A stretch of 64,000 nucleotides of DNA, from positions 62,001-126,000 of the forward strand of contig JAWKVW010000009.1 in NCBI GenBank assembly GCA_041397845.1, in the 5' to 3' direction. The notes under the pieces were generated by a model, which saw only the letters and a program-made list of their open reading frames with translations, was not told the origin of the DNA and did not search any database. The DNA is from JAKPQE01 sp041397845. GTDB taxonomy: Bacteria; Pseudomonadota; Alphaproteobacteria; Rhizobiales; JAKPQE01. This document shows, piece after piece, positions 33,795 through 42,092 of this stretch. The translations under genes were made by a program, and so were the position numbers. Numbering within the stretch: position 1 is the stretch's first letter; each line of letters starts with the position of its first letter.

Positions 33795-35182
33795 ATGAAG
33801 CCGAAGGACATCGCGGAACTCCTCGACGAGCCCGCCTGCGAGCACAACACGAAATCAAAGTCCGGGTGCGCCCGGCCAGAAGCCTGGTGCGGCGGCGGCG
33901 GCTGCTGCTTGATCGGGGCGCGAGATCGCGCTGCCGGTGCCGATGTCGCCCATGTCGTGCACGGCTCGATCGCCTGCGCCGGCAGTTCCTGGGACAATCG
34001 CGGCTCGAAGTCGTCCGGCCCAGCTCCTACAAGCGCGGCCTGACGACCGACCTGACCGAGCAGGACGTCATCATGGGGCGCGGCGAGAAGCGCCTGTTCC
34101 GCTCGATCAAGCAGGCCATCGACGCCCATTCTCCCGAGGCGGTGTTCGTCTACAACACCTGCGTTCCGGCGCTTGTCGACGACGACATCGAGCGGTCTGC
34201 AAGGCGGCCACGGCGGCAGGGCGTGCCGGTCGTACCAGTCGGTGACGGATTCTACGGCACAAGAACCTTGGCAACCGCATCGCCGGCGAGGCGATGGTCA
34301 GAAATACGTCATCGGCACGCGCGAGCCCGATCCGGTGCCGGCGCACCTGCGGCGCGACAGGATCACTGTCACGACATCTCGCTCATCGGCGAATACAACA
34401 TCGCCGGCGAACTCTGGCATGTGCTGCCGCTGTTCGATGAGCTCGGCCTTCGTCTCGGCTCGCTTTCGGGCGATGCCCGCTTCCGCGAGGTGCAGACCAT
34501 GCACCGCGCCGAGGTGGGCATGATGGTGTGCTCGAAGGCGATGATCAGCGTCGCCCGGAAGCTTCGCGACAGCTACGGCACGCCCTGGTTCGAGGGTTCG
34601 TTCTACGGCGTGCGCGACATGGGCGTGGCGCTGCGCGACTTTGCCCGGCTCATCGACGATCCGTCCCTGACCAGCCGCACCGAGGCGCTGATCGCCCGCG
34701 AGGAGGCGCGCATCGATGCCGCGCTCGAGCCCTGGCGGGCGCGCCTGAAGGGCCGCAAGGCACTGCTCTACACGGGCGGCGTCAAGGCCTGGTCGATCGT
34801 CTCGGCCCTGCAGGACCTCGGCATGGAGGTGGTCGCCACCTCGACGCGCAAGTCGACCGAGGACGACAAGGCAAAGATCCGCGAGCTGATGGGCGACAGG
34901 ACGCGCATGCTCGACGAGAGCCAGGGACCCCGGGCGCTGATCGACATGGTGCACGAGACCGGCACCGATGTGCTCATCGCCGGCGGCCGCAACATGTACA
35001 CCTCGCTGAAGGCGCGCATTCCGTTCCTGCACATCAACCAGGAACGCGAGCACGCCTATGCCGGCTACGAAGGCATGATCACCTTCGCGCGCCAGCTTGC
35101 CCAGACCATCGAGAGCCCGGTGTGGAAGGCGGTGCGCGCTCCGGCGCCCTGGGACACCACCCTCGGCGTTGCGGCGGAGTGA
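33795..35182 (+). CDS. nifE: NifE, FeMo-co assembly scaffold alpha (multiple frameshifts in first third)
   Basis: This homologue of NifD forms NifEN, on which NifB-co is converted to FeMo-co. The start MKPKDIAELLDEPACEHN and segments DVAHVVHGSIACAGSSWDNRG, YKRGLTTDLTEQDVIMG, VFVYNTCVPALV and SLIGEYNIAGELW are all recognisable but lie in different frames. Breaks are near 33885, 33910, 33945, 34020, 34193 and 34230-34370. From about 34375 to the stop at 35182 the frame is intact, including FEGSFYGVRDM and LYTGGVKAWSIVSALQDLG. The expected length is about 465 residues. Neighbouring nifN is undamaged, so sequence error is more likely than decay. Confidence 0.85.
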
Positions 35183-35187
35183 GCGTC

Positions 35188-36561
35188 ATGGCCGAAATCA
35201 TCAAGCGCAACAAGGCGCTGGCCGTCAGTCCGCTGAAAGCCAGCGCCACCATGGGGGCTGCCCTTGCCTTTCTCGGCATCGAGCGGTCGATCGCCATGCT
35301 GCACGGCGCGCAGGGCTGCACCGCCTTCGGCAAGATCTTTCTCATCGGCCATTTCCGCGAGCCGGTGCCGATGCAGACGACGGCGATGGATCAGGTCAGC
35401 ACGGTGATGGGCGCCGACGACAATGTCGTCGAGGGCCTGGCGACCGTCGCGGCCAAGCAGAAGCCGGCGCTCATCGGCCTGCCGACGACCGGACTTGCCG
35501 AGACGCAGGGCTCGGACGTTGCCGGCGCGGTCAACGTTTTCCGCCAGAAGCATCCCGAACACGGCGACGTCGCCGTCGTGCCGGTCGAGACGCCGGACTA
35601 TGCCGGCTCGCTGGAAAGCGGCTTTGCCAAGGCGATCGTGGCGATGATCGATCGGCTCGTGCCGGAGGCGCCGGCAAAGGGCGGCAATCCGGCGTCGCGG
35701 GAGCTGAACCTTCTCGTCAACGCCTCGCTGTCGCCGGGCGACATCGAGGAACTGAAGGAAATCGTCGAGCTTTTCGGCCTTGTGCCGGTGGTGCTGCCGG
35801 ACCTTTCGGGGAGTCTCGACGGCCATCTTGCCGACGCCGATTTCTCGCCGCTGACGACTGGCGGATTTGCGGTGGAGCGTTTCGGCCGGCTGCATCAGGC
35901 GCGGGCGACATTCGTCATCGGCGACAGCCTTGCCGAGGCGGCCGATCTCCTTGCCGACCGGACCGGTATTGCCGATCACCGTTTCGACCATCTGATGGGG
36001 CTCGAGGCGGTCGATGAATTCCTGCAGACGCTGTCGACGGTCGCCGGCGTGCCGGTGCCGGAAAAGCTGCGCCGGCAGCGGCGCCAGCTTCAGGATGCCA
36101 TGCTCGACGCGCATTTCTTCCTCGGCATGGCGCGTGTCGCTGTGGCCGCCGACCCGGATCTGCTGAAGGCCCATTGCGATCTTCTTGCCGGCGTGGGCGC
36201 GGAGATTGTCGCCGCTGTTGCATCCTCGAATGCCCGCATCCTGAAAAGCGCGCTCGCACCGCTGGTCAAGATCGGCGACCTCGAGGACCTCGAGGCGCTC
36301 TGCCGCGAGGACGGCGCCGACATCGTCATCGGCAATGCCCATGCGGTCGCGACTGCCGAACGCCTCGGGGTGCCGCTGCTTCGCGCCGGCTTCCCGCAGT
36401 TCGACCGTCTCGGCGCCCCCGCCGTCCTGTCGGTCGGCTATCGCGGCAGCCGGCGCATTCTTTTCGACCTTGCCAACCTGCTGCTGGAGGCCGGGCCCGG
36501 GCACATCAAACCCTACCGCTCGGTCTTTGCGCAGGTGGCGGACGAGGGGGGCGTGGCGTGA
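35188..36561 (+). CDS. nifN: NifN, FeMo-co assembly scaffold beta
   Basis: This 457-residue partner of NifE is homologous to NifK. The start AEIIKRNKALAVSPLKAS and LHGAQGCTAFGKIFLIGHF, which holds the cluster cysteine, are diagnostic. The frame is complete. The start was chosen at ATG 35188; a GTG at 35179 overlapping the nifE stop is possible but unsupported by the family. The stop overlaps nifX (TGATG). Confidence 0.95.
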   Translation: MAEIIKRNKALAVSPLKASATMGAALAFLGIERSIAMLHGAQGCTAFGKIFLIGHFREPVPMQTTAMDQVSTVMGADDNVVEGLATVAAKQKPALIGLPTTGLAETQGSDVAGAVNVFRQKHPEHGDVAVVPVETPDYAGSLESGFAKAIVAMIDRLVPEAPAKGGNPASRELNLLVNASLSPGDIEELKEIVELFGLVPVVLPDLSGSLDGHLADADFSPLTTGGFAVERFGRLHQARATFVIGDSLAEAADLLADRTGIADHRFDHLMGLEAVDEFLQTLSTVAGVPVPEKLRRQRRQLQDAMLDAHFFLGMARVAVAADPDLLKAHCDLLAGVGAEIVAAVASSNARILKSALAPLVKIGDLEDLEALCREDGADIVIGNAHAVATAERLGVPLLRAGFPQFDRLGAPAVLSVGYRGSRRILFDLANLLLEAGPGHIKPYRSVFAQVADEGGVA

Positions 36562-37043
36562 TGGCAACGGCACTGGCGCGGCGCCTCACTGTCGTCGACG
36601 GCTCGGCGGAGGAATTCATGGACAGGGCGTTGAAGGTGGCCTTCGCCACCTCGGACCAGAAGAGCATCGACCAGCATTTCGGCTCGGCCGTCGGCTTTGC
36701 GATCTATCGCGTCACCATGGACGAGGCCCGCCTTGCCGAGGTCGTCGCCTTCGAGGCGGCAGCCGAGGACGGCAACGAGGACAAGCTGGCGGCCCGCATC
36801 GGCGCGCTGGCCGGCTGCGCCGCAGTGTACTGCCGGGCGGTCGGCGCTTCCGCCATCGCGCAGTTGAAGCAGACCGGTGTGCAGCCGCTGAAGGTCGCGC
36901 CGGGCACGCCGATCAAGGCGCAGATCAGCCTCCTGCAGGGCGAGCTGCGCGACGGGCCGGCCTTCTGGATCCTGAAGGCGCTCGAGGGCGTGCGTCCGGC
37001 CGGGCGGTTCGACGACATGGAAGCGGAAGGCTGGGACGAGTGA
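36561..37043 (+). CDS. nifX: NifX, FeMo-co precursor carrier
   Basis: This 160-residue protein has the NifX/NifY/NifB C-terminal fold: KVAFATSDQKSIDQHFGSAV near residues 29-48, then a conserved cysteine pair region (LAGCAAVYCRAVG). It shuttles NifB-co or VK-cluster between NifB and NifEN. It starts at an ATG overlapping the nifN stop, and its own frame is intact. Confidence 0.93.
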   Translation: MATALARRLTVVDGSAEEFMDRALKVAFATSDQKSIDQHFGSAVGFAIYRVTMDEARLAEVVAFEAAAEDGNEDKLAARIGALAGCAAVYCRAVGASAIAQLKQTGVQPLKVAPGTPIKAQISLLQGELRDGPAFWILKALEGVRPAGRFDDMEAEGWDE

Positions 37044-37083
37044 CCAACTCGGTCCGGCCGGCGGCAACAGGGGGAATTCATCG

Positions 37084-37560
37084 ATGAGCGATTGGGCGGA
37101 ACTGGTCGTTGCTGCCGACGATCCGGTCCTCGGGTCGGCCTTCATGACCGAGATGGTGCGCCAGATGCGGGCGATCGACAGCTACGGCACCTGGGACAAT
37201 GCCGGCAAGCACGAGATTCTCGATCCCTTCGTGATGACCAAGGAGCGCAAGCGCGACGTCCCGATCATCGGCGATCCGGACGAGCTCACCATTGCCCGGA
37301 TCAAGGCCTGGTACAACGCGCTGTCGGCGGCGATCGAGGCGGCGACCGGCATGATGGCGGTGCCGCTCGTCAACCTGACCCATGAGGGCTTCGGCCGGGC
37401 GATCATCGCCGTCGGCAAGCTCATCGTTTCCGATCGCAATCTTCGAGACGTGCATCGCTTCGGCTTCAAGTCCCTCGCCCAGATGGAGGAGGAAGCCGGC
37501 CGGATCATTGCCTCGGCCGCGGCGCTGATCGAGGCGCATCGCGACGTCGCCAGCCTTTGA
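37084..37560 (+). CDS. NifX-associated nitrogen fixation protein (DUF269)
   Basis: This 158-residue helical protein of the DUF269 family is found directly after nifX in most proteobacterial nif operons. RQMRAIDSYGTWDNAGKHE and NLTHEGFGRAIIAVGKLIV are recognisable family segments. The function is unknown. Confidence 0.88.
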   Translation: MSDWAELVVAADDPVLGSAFMTEMVRQMRAIDSYGTWDNAGKHEILDPFVMTKERKRDVPIIGDPDELTIARIKAWYNALSAAIEAATGMMAVPLVNLTHEGFGRAIIAVGKLIVSDRNLRDVHRFGFKSLAQMEEEAGRIIASAAALIEAHRDVASL

Positions 37561-37572
37561 GGAGCCTGCGTG

Positions 37573-37797
37573 ATGACCGACGAGCTGAAAGACCTGCGCA
37601 AGGCCACCAAACGGACCCGGCGCATTGCCGGCGAAAAGGCGATGGAGCTGCACGACCTCGTCGAGGACCGGCTGCCGGAAGCCTATGAGGAACTGATGCT
37701 GGTGGCCGGCGAGACCTACGAGGCGTGCAAGGCCTGGGCGGCGGCGGAAGCGGAACTCGCGGCCGCCGAGGCGGCGCTGGAAAGCAAGGGAGTCTGA
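37573..37797 (+). CDS. DUF683 (CCE_0567-type) small metalloprotein
   Basis: This 74-residue, mostly helical protein (LRKATKRTRRIAGEKAMELHD, positions about 7-27) matches the DUF683 family, which sits between DUF269 and the nif-specific ferredoxin in many nif operons. A cyanobacterial member was reported to bind metal at a helix interface. The ATG at 37573 is preferred over the GTG 3 bp earlier. Confidence 0.85.
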   Translation: MTDELKDLRKATKRTRRIAGEKAMELHDLVEDRLPEAYEELMLVAGETYEACKAWAAAEAELAAAEAALESKGV

Positions 37798-37801
37798 ATC
37801 T

Positions 37802-38137
37802 ATGGCCAACATCACGGGCCTTACCCTCGGCGGTGCCGAGTGGGTTGCGCAATTCGTCCTCAAGCTCGATGCCAAGCGCTGCATCGGCTGTGGCCGCTGT
37901 TTCCGCGTCTGCTCGCGCGACGTCTTCGAACTGGTCGAGCGCGACGACCTCGACCTCGAGGATGACGACGCCTATGGCGACGACGATCCCTATGGCGATG
38001 ACGACGACGGCTTTTCCGACGACACCTCGATGGTGATGACGCTGAAAAACCGGCTCGACTGCATCGGCTGCGAAGCCTGCTCGAAGATCTGCCCGAAGAA
38101 GTGCTTCACCCACGGACCGGCGACCGTCGCCGGCTGA
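37802..38137 (+). CDS. fdxB: Nif-specific ferredoxin III (FdxB) with enlarged acidic insert
   Basis: This 111-residue ferredoxin has the two clusters CIGCGRCFRVCSRDVF and CIGCEACSKICPKKCF and the usual start ITGLTLGGAEW. Between the clusters is a strongly acidic, repetitive stretch (about residues 48-76) with DDDAYGDDDPYGDDDDG. It is longer and more regular than I expect for FdxB and looks like expansion of a GAYGAC-type repeat. It probably works in cofactor assembly or electron supply with the DUF269/DUF683 proteins. Confidence 0.9.
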   Translation: MANITGLTLGGAEWVAQFVLKLDAKRCIGCGRCFRVCSRDVFELVERDDLDLEDDDAYGDDDPYGDDDDGFSDDTSMVMTLKNRLDCIGCEACSKICPKKCFTHGPATVAG

Positions 38138-38178
38138 GCCCGACCCCTTTTCCTTCCGACAGAACAGGAAACCGGCCG

Positions 38179-38514
38179 ATGCTTCCCAAACCGCAAAAGC
38201 ACGTCTTCGTCTGCAATCAGGTTCGCGCGCCGGGCCATCCGTTCGGCAGTTGCTCGGAGAAAAAGGCCGAGGACGTGTTCATGACCATGATGGCCGAGGT
38301 TCGCGCCCGTGGTCTCGACGGCCGCGTGCAGGTGACCAATACCGGCTGCCTTGGCGGCCCCTGTTCCATGGGGCCGACGATCATCGTCTATCCGGATGCG
38401 GTGAAGTACCACAAGGTCGAAAGCGCGGCCGACATTGCCGCGATCATCGAGGAACATCTCGTCGGCGGCGTGCCGGTGGCGCGTCTGCAGGTGCCGCCGG
38501 AAGCCTGGAGCTGA
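38179..38514 (+). CDS. Thioredoxin-like 2Fe-2S ferredoxin (Shethna I type)
   Basis: This 111-residue protein starts KHVFVCNQVRAPGHPFGSC and has NTGCLGGPCSMGP near residue 56, the pattern of thioredoxin-fold 2Fe-2S ferredoxins that are encoded in nif clusters (Azotobacter Shethna protein I type). Four cysteines (first and second motif) would hold the cluster. The exact role is not known; redox partnering with nitrogenase assembly is inferred from context. Confidence 0.85.
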   Translation: MLPKPQKHVFVCNQVRAPGHPFGSCSEKKAEDVFMTMMAEVRARGLDGRVQVTNTGCLGGPCSMGPTIIVYPDAVKYHKVESAADIAAIIEEHLVGGVPVARLQVPPEAWS

Positions 38515-38516
38515 GG

Positions 38517-38948
38517 ATGACCGGCGAGCTCTTTGCGGCGAACCGGATCATTCTCCTGCACAAGCAGGCAACGAGCGCCCGGGTCCGCATCTACGTTCAT
38601 TCCTATGGCGGCATCTGCGGCTTCAGCGGTCTTGCCGAAGCGGTGGAGATTTCGGCCGGGCGGGCCGAGGCGGTCGTCGTCTTTCCGCCGGCAATCGTCG
38701 CTGCCGCTGCCGCCGAACTCGGCATCGCCGGTGGCGACCTCGTCGCGGAGCCGGAGTTTCGAATGACGGCGCGGGCCGGCGGCCGCGATATCGCCATCCA
38801 TCTGGCGCGCTTCACGACAATTGACCCGCCATTCGCCCTTGCCGAGCGGTGCGGCGGCCGCTTCATCGAGATGTCCGCCGCCCGCAGCCTGCCGGCAAAC
38901 GAGCTGGCGCTGCTGCGCGCCGCCTTCGAGACGGTGATGGGCGGCTGA
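38517..38948 (+). CDS. Unknown nif-cluster protein (143 aa)
   Basis: The ATG lies 2 bp after the preceding ferredoxin stop. The protein is mixed alpha/beta, with SYGGICGFSGLAEAVEIS (two glycines around a cysteine) near the N-terminus and RCGGRFIEMSAARSLPANEL near the C-terminus. No known domain was recognised. Co-translation with the thioredoxin-like ferredoxin suggests that they act together. Confidence 0.6.
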   Translation: MTGELFAANRIILLHKQATSARVRIYVHSYGGICGFSGLAEAVEISAGRAEAVVVFPPAIVAAAAAELGIAGGDLVAEPEFRMTARAGGRDIAIHLARFTTIDPPFALAERCGGRFIEMSAARSLPANELALLRAAFETVMGG

Positions 38949-39012
38949 GCGAAGGCCCGGTGCGGGCAACGGACAGGACAGCGCGGCAAGTTTCGGCAAG
39001 GGAGGTCAGGCG

Positions 39013-39777
39013 ATGACGCTTTTCTCGATGATGCGTGGTGTCGTTCTCGGTGGCGCGCTGGTCGCTGCGGCCGGCACGATGACGGCGGCGGCAGCGGGCG
39101 AAGTGACCGTGGCGGCCGCCGCGAACTTCACCGCTGCGGCCAATGAAATCGCAGCGGCGTTCAAGGACAAGACCGGACACGAGGCCGTCCTGGTTTTCGG
39201 CTCGTCGGGCAAGCTCTATACGCAGATCGCCAACGACGCGCCGTTCGAGGTCTTTCTTTCCGCCGATGTCGAGCGTCCGCTGCAGGCCGAGGCGGAAGGC
39301 AGGGCCGTCGCCGGTTCGCGCTTCACCTATGCGATCGGCAGGCTGGCGCTCCATTCGGCAATGCCCGGCGTCGTCGACGCGGATGGCAGGGTGCTTGCCG
39401 AGGGCAACTTCGGGCGGCTGGCGATCGCCAATCCGGAGACGGCGCCCTATGGTGTTGCGGCGATGGAGGTCCTCGGGGCGATGGGGCTTGCCGAAAGGCT
39501 CGCGCCGAAGATCGTGCGCGGCGACAACCTCGCGCAAGTCCTCCAGTTCGTCTCGACGGGCAATGCCGAGGTCGGTTTCGTCGCCCTTTCCCAGGTGATC
39601 GGGTCGGCGGACGGCTCGAGCTGGGTGGTGCCGGAAACGCTGTATCAACCGATCCGGCAGGATGCGGTGCTCCTGAAGAAGGGCGACGGCAATCCGGCGG
39701 CAACGGCCTTTCTCGACTTCCTGAAGGACGAAGAGGCGAGGGCGCTCATTGTCCGTTTCGGCTACGGCGTCGACTGA
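39013..39777 (+). CDS. modA: ModA, molybdate-binding periplasmic protein
   Basis: This 254-residue protein has a Sec signal (about residues 1-28, ending TAAAAGE). The mature protein has the ModA segments VTVAAAANFTAA, FGSSGKLYTQI, FEVFLSADVERP, NPETAPYGVAA and GNAEVGFVALSQV. It binds molybdate for nitrogenase cofactor synthesis. An excellent ribosome site (GGAGGT) precedes the ATG. I saw no ModE-type operator or sigma-54 element upstream, so it is probably read through from nifE. Confidence 0.94.
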   Translation: MTLFSMMRGVVLGGALVAAAGTMTAAAAGEVTVAAAANFTAAANEIAAAFKDKTGHEAVLVFGSSGKLYTQIANDAPFEVFLSADVERPLQAEAEGRAVAGSRFTYAIGRLALHSAMPGVVDADGRVLAEGNFGRLAIANPETAPYGVAAMEVLGAMGLAERLAPKIVRGDNLAQVLQFVSTGNAEVGFVALSQVIGSADGSSWVVPETLYQPIRQDAVLLKKGDGNPAATAFLDFLKDEEARALIVRFGYGVD

Positions 39778-39784
39778 CGGTGCC

Positions 39785-40453
39785 ATGATGGCCGAAGCAA
39801 TCTTCCTCACCCTCAAGCTGGCACTGCTGACGACCGTTCTCCTGCTTCTGCTCGGAACGCCGCTTGCCTGGTGGCTGGCGCGGTCGCGGGCCTTCTGGAA
39901 GGAAATCGTCGGGGCTGTCGTTGCGCTGCCGCTGGTCCTGCCGCCGACGGTGCTCGGCTTCTACCTGCTCCTCCTGCTTGGACCGCAGAGCCCGGTCGGG
40001 CGCTTCGCCGCGGCCATTTTCGGCCACACCCTGCCGTTCACGTTCGCCGGCCTCGTCGTTGCCTCGGTCATCTATTCGATGCCGTTCGTCGTCCAGCCGG
40101 TTCGCAATGCCTTCGAGGCGATCGGCGAGCGGCCGCTCGAGGCCGCGGCGACGCTGCGCGCCTCGCCGCTCGATGCGTTCTTCACGGTGGCGCTGCCGCT
40201 CGCCCGGCCGGGGCTCGTCACCGGCGCCGTGCTCGGGTTTGCCCATACGGTCGGCGAGTTCGGCGTCGTGCTGATGATCGGTGGCAACATTCCCGGCGAA
40301 ACCAAGGTTCTGTCAGTCGCGATCTACGACTATGTCGAGACGCTGCAGTGGGACAAGGCGCACATCCTAGCCGGCGGCATGGTCGCGTTCGCCTTCATCG
40401 TCATCCTCGTCACGACCGTGACCGACCGGCGCCTCCGGCACAGGCTGACATGA
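39785..40453 (+). CDS. modB: ModB, molybdate ABC transporter permease
   Basis: This 222-residue permease has five membrane helices and the BPD-type loop EAAATLRASPLDAFFTVALPLARPG that docks with ModC. GEFGVVLMIGGNIPGETKV near the C-terminus is specific to ModB. ATGs at 39785 and 39788 are both possible. Its stop overlaps modC by 4 bp. Confidence 0.94.
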   Translation: MMAEAIFLTLKLALLTTVLLLLLGTPLAWWLARSRAFWKEIVGAVVALPLVLPPTVLGFYLLLLLGPQSPVGRFAAAIFGHTLPFTFAGLVVASVIYSMPFVVQPVRNAFEAIGERPLEAAATLRASPLDAFFTVALPLARPGLVTGAVLGFAHTVGEFGVVLMIGGNIPGETKVLSVAIYDYVETLQWDKAHILAGGMVAFAFIVILVTTVTDRRLRHRLT

Positions 40454-41544
40454 ACGCCATCGACGCCCGCTTCAAGGGACGGCTCGGTTCCTTCGAACTC
40501 GATGTCGCCTTTTCAGCGCCGGAGCGGGGCGTGACGGCGCTGTTCGGTCCCTCGGGATGCGGCAAGACGACGGTTCTGCGGTGCATTGCCGGCCTCGAGC
40601 GAATGGCCGGCGGCAGCCTTGTCGTCAACGGCCGGGTCTGGCAATCGGCCTCGACGTTCGTTGCCAGCCACAAGCGGCCGATCGGCTACGTCTTCCAGGA
40701 GGCGAACCTTTTTCCGCATCTCTCGGTGCGGGCCAACATGCTCTATGGCCGGCGGCGCAGCGGCGGGGGGCCGGGCGGTGCGGTCGATCTTGACGAGGCC
40801 GCCGACCTGCTCGGCATCGCCCATCTGCTCGACCGGTCGCCGGCGCGGCTCTCCGGCGGCGAACGCCAGCGGGTGGCGATCGGCCGGGCGCTCATGTCGA
40901 AACCGGAAATCCTGTTGATGGACGAGCCGCTGTCGGCGCTCGACCGCCTGACGAAAAACGACATCCTGCCCTATCTCGAACGGCTGCATGACGAACTGGC
41001 GATGCCGATCGTCTATGTCAGCCACGACATTGCGGAGGTCGAGCGGCTTGCCGACCAGCTCGTTCTGCTGGAGGCGGGCCGGGTCCGGGCCAGCGGTTCG
41101 GTTGGCGCGGTGCTGGCCGATCCGGCGTTGCCGCTGTCGCGTCAGCCCGAGGCAAGCGCCATCGTTTCCGCCCGTGTCGAGGCTTTCGACCCAGAGTTCG
41201 GCCTCTCCACGGTGATGGTCAGCGGTGCCGAATTCCTCGTTCCGGGCCAGGTCGGCGACATCGGCGCCGTCTGCCGCATGCGCATCGCCGCGTCGGACGT
41301 CGCGCTGGCCCGTTCGCGATCACTTGCCGGCTCCAGCATTCTCAATGCCCCGATCACGCGCATTGTCGCTGCCGAGCCGGCCGGTCCCTATCAGATGGTC
41401 GTCTATCTGCGCATCGGTCCGTCCGGCCGCGGGGCGCCGCTGCTTGCCCGCATCAGTCTCAGGTCATGGCGGACCCTCGGCCTTGCTGTCGGCGATACCG
41501 TCCATGCGCTGATCAAGGGCGTCGCTCTTGCCGGACCGGCCTGA
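40450..41544 (+). CDS. modC: ModC, molybdate ABC transporter ATPase
   Basis: This 364-residue protein has an ABC domain with Walker A GPSGCGKTT (about residue 34), a signature LSGGERQRVAIGRAL and Walker B ILLMDEPLSALD. A C-terminal TOBE/molybdate-binding domain (about 290-355; SILNAPITRIVAAE and ISLRSWRTLGLAVGD) may sense molybdate. It completes modABC inside the nif island. Confidence 0.95.
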   Translation: MNAIDARFKGRLGSFELDVAFSAPERGVTALFGPSGCGKTTVLRCIAGLERMAGGSLVVNGRVWQSASTFVASHKRPIGYVFQEANLFPHLSVRANMLYGRRRSGGGPGGAVDLDEAADLLGIAHLLDRSPARLSGGERQRVAIGRALMSKPEILLMDEPLSALDRLTKNDILPYLERLHDELAMPIVYVSHDIAEVERLADQLVLLEAGRVRASGSVGAVLADPALPLSRQPEASAIVSARVEAFDPEFGLSTVMVSGAEFLVPGQVGDIGAVCRMRIAASDVALARSRSLAGSSILNAPITRIVAAEPAGPYQMVVYLRIGPSGRGAPLLARISLRSWRTLGLAVGDTVHALIKGVALAGPA

Positions 41545-41553
41545 AGGGTGGCC

Positions 41554-41569
41554 TGTCGCTCTCGGGACA
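41554..41569. promoter_or_regulatory. NifA site, distal, upstream of iscA-nifUSV
   Basis: This is a perfect TGT-N10-ACA site (TGTCGCTCTCGGGACA), 34 bp before a second site. This is the same spacing as the pair upstream of nifB. Confidence 0.7.
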
Positions 41570-41587
41570 AGCGCGATGTCGCCGCCT

Positions 41588-41603
41588 TGTCGGAAACACG
41601 ACA
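41588..41603. promoter_or_regulatory. NifA site, proximal, upstream of iscA-nifUSV
   Basis: This is a perfect TGT-N10-ACA site (TGTCGGAAACACGACA). The AT-rich segment at 41621-41646 between it and the promoter is a plausible IHF bending region, with only partial consensus. Confidence 0.8.
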
Positions 41604-41669
41604 AATCCGGTTCCCGGCATCCATTGATAAAAGTCAATTAATTCATGCGGTTGAGCGAGGCCTGAGGGC

Positions 41670-41685
41670 TGGCACAGCTCTTGCC
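41670..41685 (+). promoter_or_regulatory. Sigma-54 promoter of the iscA-nifUSV operon
   Basis: TGGCACAGCTCTTGCC has a perfect -24 box and TTGC at -12. The iscA ATG is 42 bp downstream. Confidence 0.9.
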
Positions 41686-41726
41686 AAATCCATCGTCAGG
41701 ACTGGATCACACGAAGGGTGCCGACC

Positions 41727-42050
41727 ATGCTGACATTGACGGACAAGGCGCGCGACACCATCGCCCGTTTCATTTCCTCCACCGACAAGCCGCTGACCGG
41801 GCTGAAGATCGCGGTCAATTCCGGCGGCTGCTCCGGCCTGCAGTATGCGATGGGTCTCGTCGAGGCGGCGGGCGAGGACGACCTCACCATCGATTGCGGT
41901 CCGGTCAAGGTCTATGTCGCGCCCGACAGCGCCGTCATCCTGCAGGGCACCGTCATCGACTACGTCGAGAGCCTCGAGGGCTCCGGCTTCACCTTCGACA
42001 ATCCGAACGCCTCGCAGAAGTGCTCCTGCGGCAAGAGCTTTGCCGCCTGA
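41727..42050 (+). CDS. Nif-type IscA (A-type iron-sulfur carrier)
   Basis: This 107-residue protein has the A-type cysteines in SGGCSGLQY (about residue 37) and CSCGKSF near the end. It carries Fe-S clusters from the NifU scaffold to targets. The start at 41727 (MLTLTDKA) was preferred over the GTG 9 bp upstream. It is the first gene of a long operon. Confidence 0.92.
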   Translation: MLTLTDKARDTIARFISSTDKPLTGLKIAVNSGGCSGLQYAMGLVEAAGEDDLTIDCGPVKVYVAPDSAVILQGTVIDYVESLEGSGFTFDNPNASQKCSCGKSFAA

Positions 42051-42092
42051 GTTCAATCGCCGCCCGGTCAGCCATCGAAGGGGGACGAAGCC

